Position numbers and translations under genes: made by a program. 64,000 bases of DNA from Trinickia dabaoshanensis (GTDB lineage: Bacteria; Pseudomonadota; Gammaproteobacteria; Burkholderiales; Burkholderiaceae): NCBI RefSeq assembly GCF_002879885.1, contig NZ_PNYA01000021.1:62001-126000 (forward strand), in the 5' to 3' direction. Within the stretch, counting starts at the first letter, position 1, and the number at the start of each line of letters is the position of its first letter. The notes beneath the pieces were generated by a model. It ran no database searches, was not told the DNA's origin, and saw nothing but the letters and a program-made list of their open reading frames with translations. Below, piece after piece: positions 62,373 to 64,000 of the stretch.

Positions 62373-64000
62373 GCCGGTACCCCCGCGCGTTCGAGCCCAT
62401 ACTTGACGACCAGCTCGCGCACGACGGTGTCCATGATGTTGTCGTCGTCGCGAGCGCCTTGCTCCGCCTGCCGGCTTTCCAGATACTGCGCCGCCGTGCC
62501 GCTGGGAAACTCCTGCGCGAGAATGCGACGCGCGATGGCCGGCGATGTTCGTTTATAAAGACGTCGCCGCAACCCCACGTCCTTCGCCGTCGTCGAGAAT
62601 GCCCAAAGCTCGATCGCGCCGGGGGCGTTGTGCAACACTTGCGTGACGACCCCGCTCTTCGTTTGGTGCCAGACGAGGAACCTGCCCGCGCCCCGCACGT
62701 CGCGTTGCAGCGCGGTCATCGCCGAGTTCGAGAGTCCGAACATCCGCTGCGCCTCCGCGCGCGAATTCGGACTGCCCGCATTCATGATGTACGCCGAAAA
62801 CGCCGATTCGGTGATCGATTCGCCGTCCGTTTCGAAATCGGCCATGAACTGACTCGCCAGCGAAACGCGAATGCCATGCTTACGGCCTTCCCGGCGATCG
62901 AGCGAAAGAAGCCGCCGGAACGACTTTTTGCCCGCCGTCCGGTGCACTTCGTCGACGCAAATCGCCTTCATTTCGTCCTTGATATCTTCGTAACGGTGAC
63001 GATGCGCATCGTGGTACATCGCAGGCGCTAGCTCAGCGATGCTCTCGGGCAGGTAGTACTGGCGCGCAGCAATCTGACGGGAAAAGACATACATGATCTC
63101 CGCGCGCTTTTCCCCATCCTCTCCGGCGCCACGCGTAACCTCTTCCAAATCGAGCGCGACCACGCGCGATTGCTCGTTCAGTTCGAAGCGCGTATGCGAT
63201 GCAATGATCGGGAAATCGCGCAATGCGGAGGTAATCACCATCCGCATGGCGTCGAGCAACGTCATTCCGTTGTCCACGCGCGCTTTCGAGTCTTCCTTCG
63301 GCTCGAACACGCTGCGGATACGCTCCGCGCCCAGCGATTCAATCAGATCGGACAGCACGGGTACCGCAAAACGTTGAGCCAACCGCGCCGCGCGCAAGTG
63401 ACCGGTCGCCGTCAAATGATCGGTCACGTCCCACCACGACGTGTACTCGTCATGCACGTAGCCGGTTTGCGCAAGCGCTTCGTCCACCAGCGCGTCGATA
63501 GTCGGTTCATAGCGCTTTTCCGACCCGCGCGTGCAATAGCGTTCGTAGACTTCGTCGACGACCATCCCGGCCAGTTCGGAAGAATTCGCGTACGGTTGTT
63601 TCTGGCCAACCGGCGTCGCGAGCGCAGTCAAGAGCGAAATCAGGAACTCTCTGTCGAACGCCGTCGGTTTACGGCAGCCGGGTAACGTGTCGAACGGATT
63701 GATCGAGAACTCGCCCGTATTGCGCAGGCGCACGTAAATCGCTTCGTGCTTGCGATCCTCGGGCAGCGCGTTTTGAATCAATTCGATGAGGCCGCTCGAA
63801 CTGACGCCCACGTCGATGATCGTGATGAGCGGCAAGCGTTTGAGGCCGGGCGATAGAATCGCGCCGAGATTCAGCGTATTGAGCCACACCGATTTACCCG
63901 AGCCCATGACGGCCCAGATCAAATCGATCCATGCGGTTTGCAGCGATGAATTCGGCTGGAATGGATACACCTTTCCGTCGAGCGTGCGCAGCAGGATCGA
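62369..64000 (-). CDS. traU: TraU/IcmB (DotO)-type ATPase, 5' end beyond the window
   Basis: At least 543 residues are present; the true N-terminus is off the right edge. The Walker A motif AVMGSGKSVWLN is followed by LITIIDVGVSSSGLIEL (Walker B-like). KAICVDEVHRTAGKKSFRRL, SLASQFMADF and AGSPNSRAEAQRMFG are typical of the VirB4/TraU/IcmB conjugation ATPases that power transport across the inner membrane. It overlaps the TraX-like gene by ATGA. It is the first visible gene of the type IVB operon, and upstream genes must lie beyond 64000. Confidence 0.82.
   Translation of the reverse strand, partial: SILLRTLDGKVYPFQPNSSLQTAWIDLIWAVMGSGKSVWLNTLNLGAILSPGLKRLPLITIIDVGVSSSGLIELIQNALPEDRKHEAIYVRLRNTGEFSINPFDTLPGCRKPTAFDREFLISLLTALATPVGQKQPYANSSELAGMVVDEVYERYCTRGSEKRYEPTIDALVDEALAQTGYVHDEYTSWWDVTDHLTATGHLRAARLAQRFAVPVLSDLIESLGAERIRSVFEPKEDSKARVDNGMTLLDAMRMVITSALRDFPIIASHTRFELNEQSRVVALDLEEVTRGAGEDGEKRAEIMYVFSRQIAARQYYLPESIAELAPAMYHDAHRHRYEDIKDEMKAICVDEVHRTAGKKSFRRLLSLDRREGRKHGIRVSLASQFMADFETDGESITESAFSAYIMNAGSPNSRAEAQRMFGLSNSAMTALQRDVRGAGRFLVWHQTKSGVVTQVLHNAPGAIELWAFSTTAKDVGLRRRLYKRTSPAIARRILAQEFPSGTAAQYLESRQAEQGARDDDNIMDTVVRELVVKYGLERAGVPA

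Overview
The window looks like chromosome of a Burkholderiaceae bacterium (Burkholderia, Paraburkholderia, Caballeronia or Trinickia type). The support is high GC, dense coding, many LysR/IclR/TetR regulators each next to a catabolic or redox gene, a DUF4148 periplasmic protein and an hpa aromatic catabolism operon. The species cannot be named from this sequence alone. No rRNA, tRNA, CRISPR array or complete insertion sequence was seen.

Layout. 1-1355 is the end of a homoprotocatechuate (4-hydroxyphenylacetate) meta-cleavage operon (hpaF, hpaH) with a convergent ACS-type MFS permease. 2.8-7.6 kb is an aromatic hydroxylation locus: a metallo-beta-lactamase-fold protein with altered metal motifs, two tandem IclR regulators, and a flavoprotein hydroxylase with a DUF2783 partner. 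The same perfect inverted repeat, ATAGCAA-N6-TTGCTAT, lies in front of both arms of this locus. 8-28 kb is an accessory redox and regulator region. Small oxidoreductases, alpha/beta hydrolases, SRPBCC proteins and AhpD-like proteins sit next to HxlR, LysR, TetR or XRE regulators, often with a visible palindromic operator. A hipBA toxin-antitoxin module lies in the middle.

28-35.9 kb is more core-like: glycogen phosphorylase, a LysM/M23 lipoprotein, a DUF4148 protein, 6-phosphogluconate dehydrogenase and a sirtuin. 36-45.4 kb holds a LysR/MFS/hydrolase locus, an NCS1 permease, a PilJ-domain protein, an M24 aminopeptidase with an XRE-cupin regulator, and a four-repeat membrane protein. 45.6-59.4 kb holds an AcpA-type acid phosphatase, a truncated YjbQ remnant, selU, a chemotaxis receptor, an EamA exporter with LysR, an ArsR-SRPBCC-DUF1801-TetR operon, a VOC protein, a PAS-GGDEF-EAL protein and a secreted sialidase-fold protein.

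59.5-64 kb, running off the right edge, is the end of a type IVB (IncI Tra / Dot-Icm-like) secretion or conjugation cluster. It reads leftward as a TraU/IcmB-type ATPase, a TraX-like protein and a TraY/DotA-like membrane protein. This is the most striking multi-gene system in the window. Its identity (integrated plasmid, ICE, or dedicated secretion system) depends on sequence beyond the right edge.
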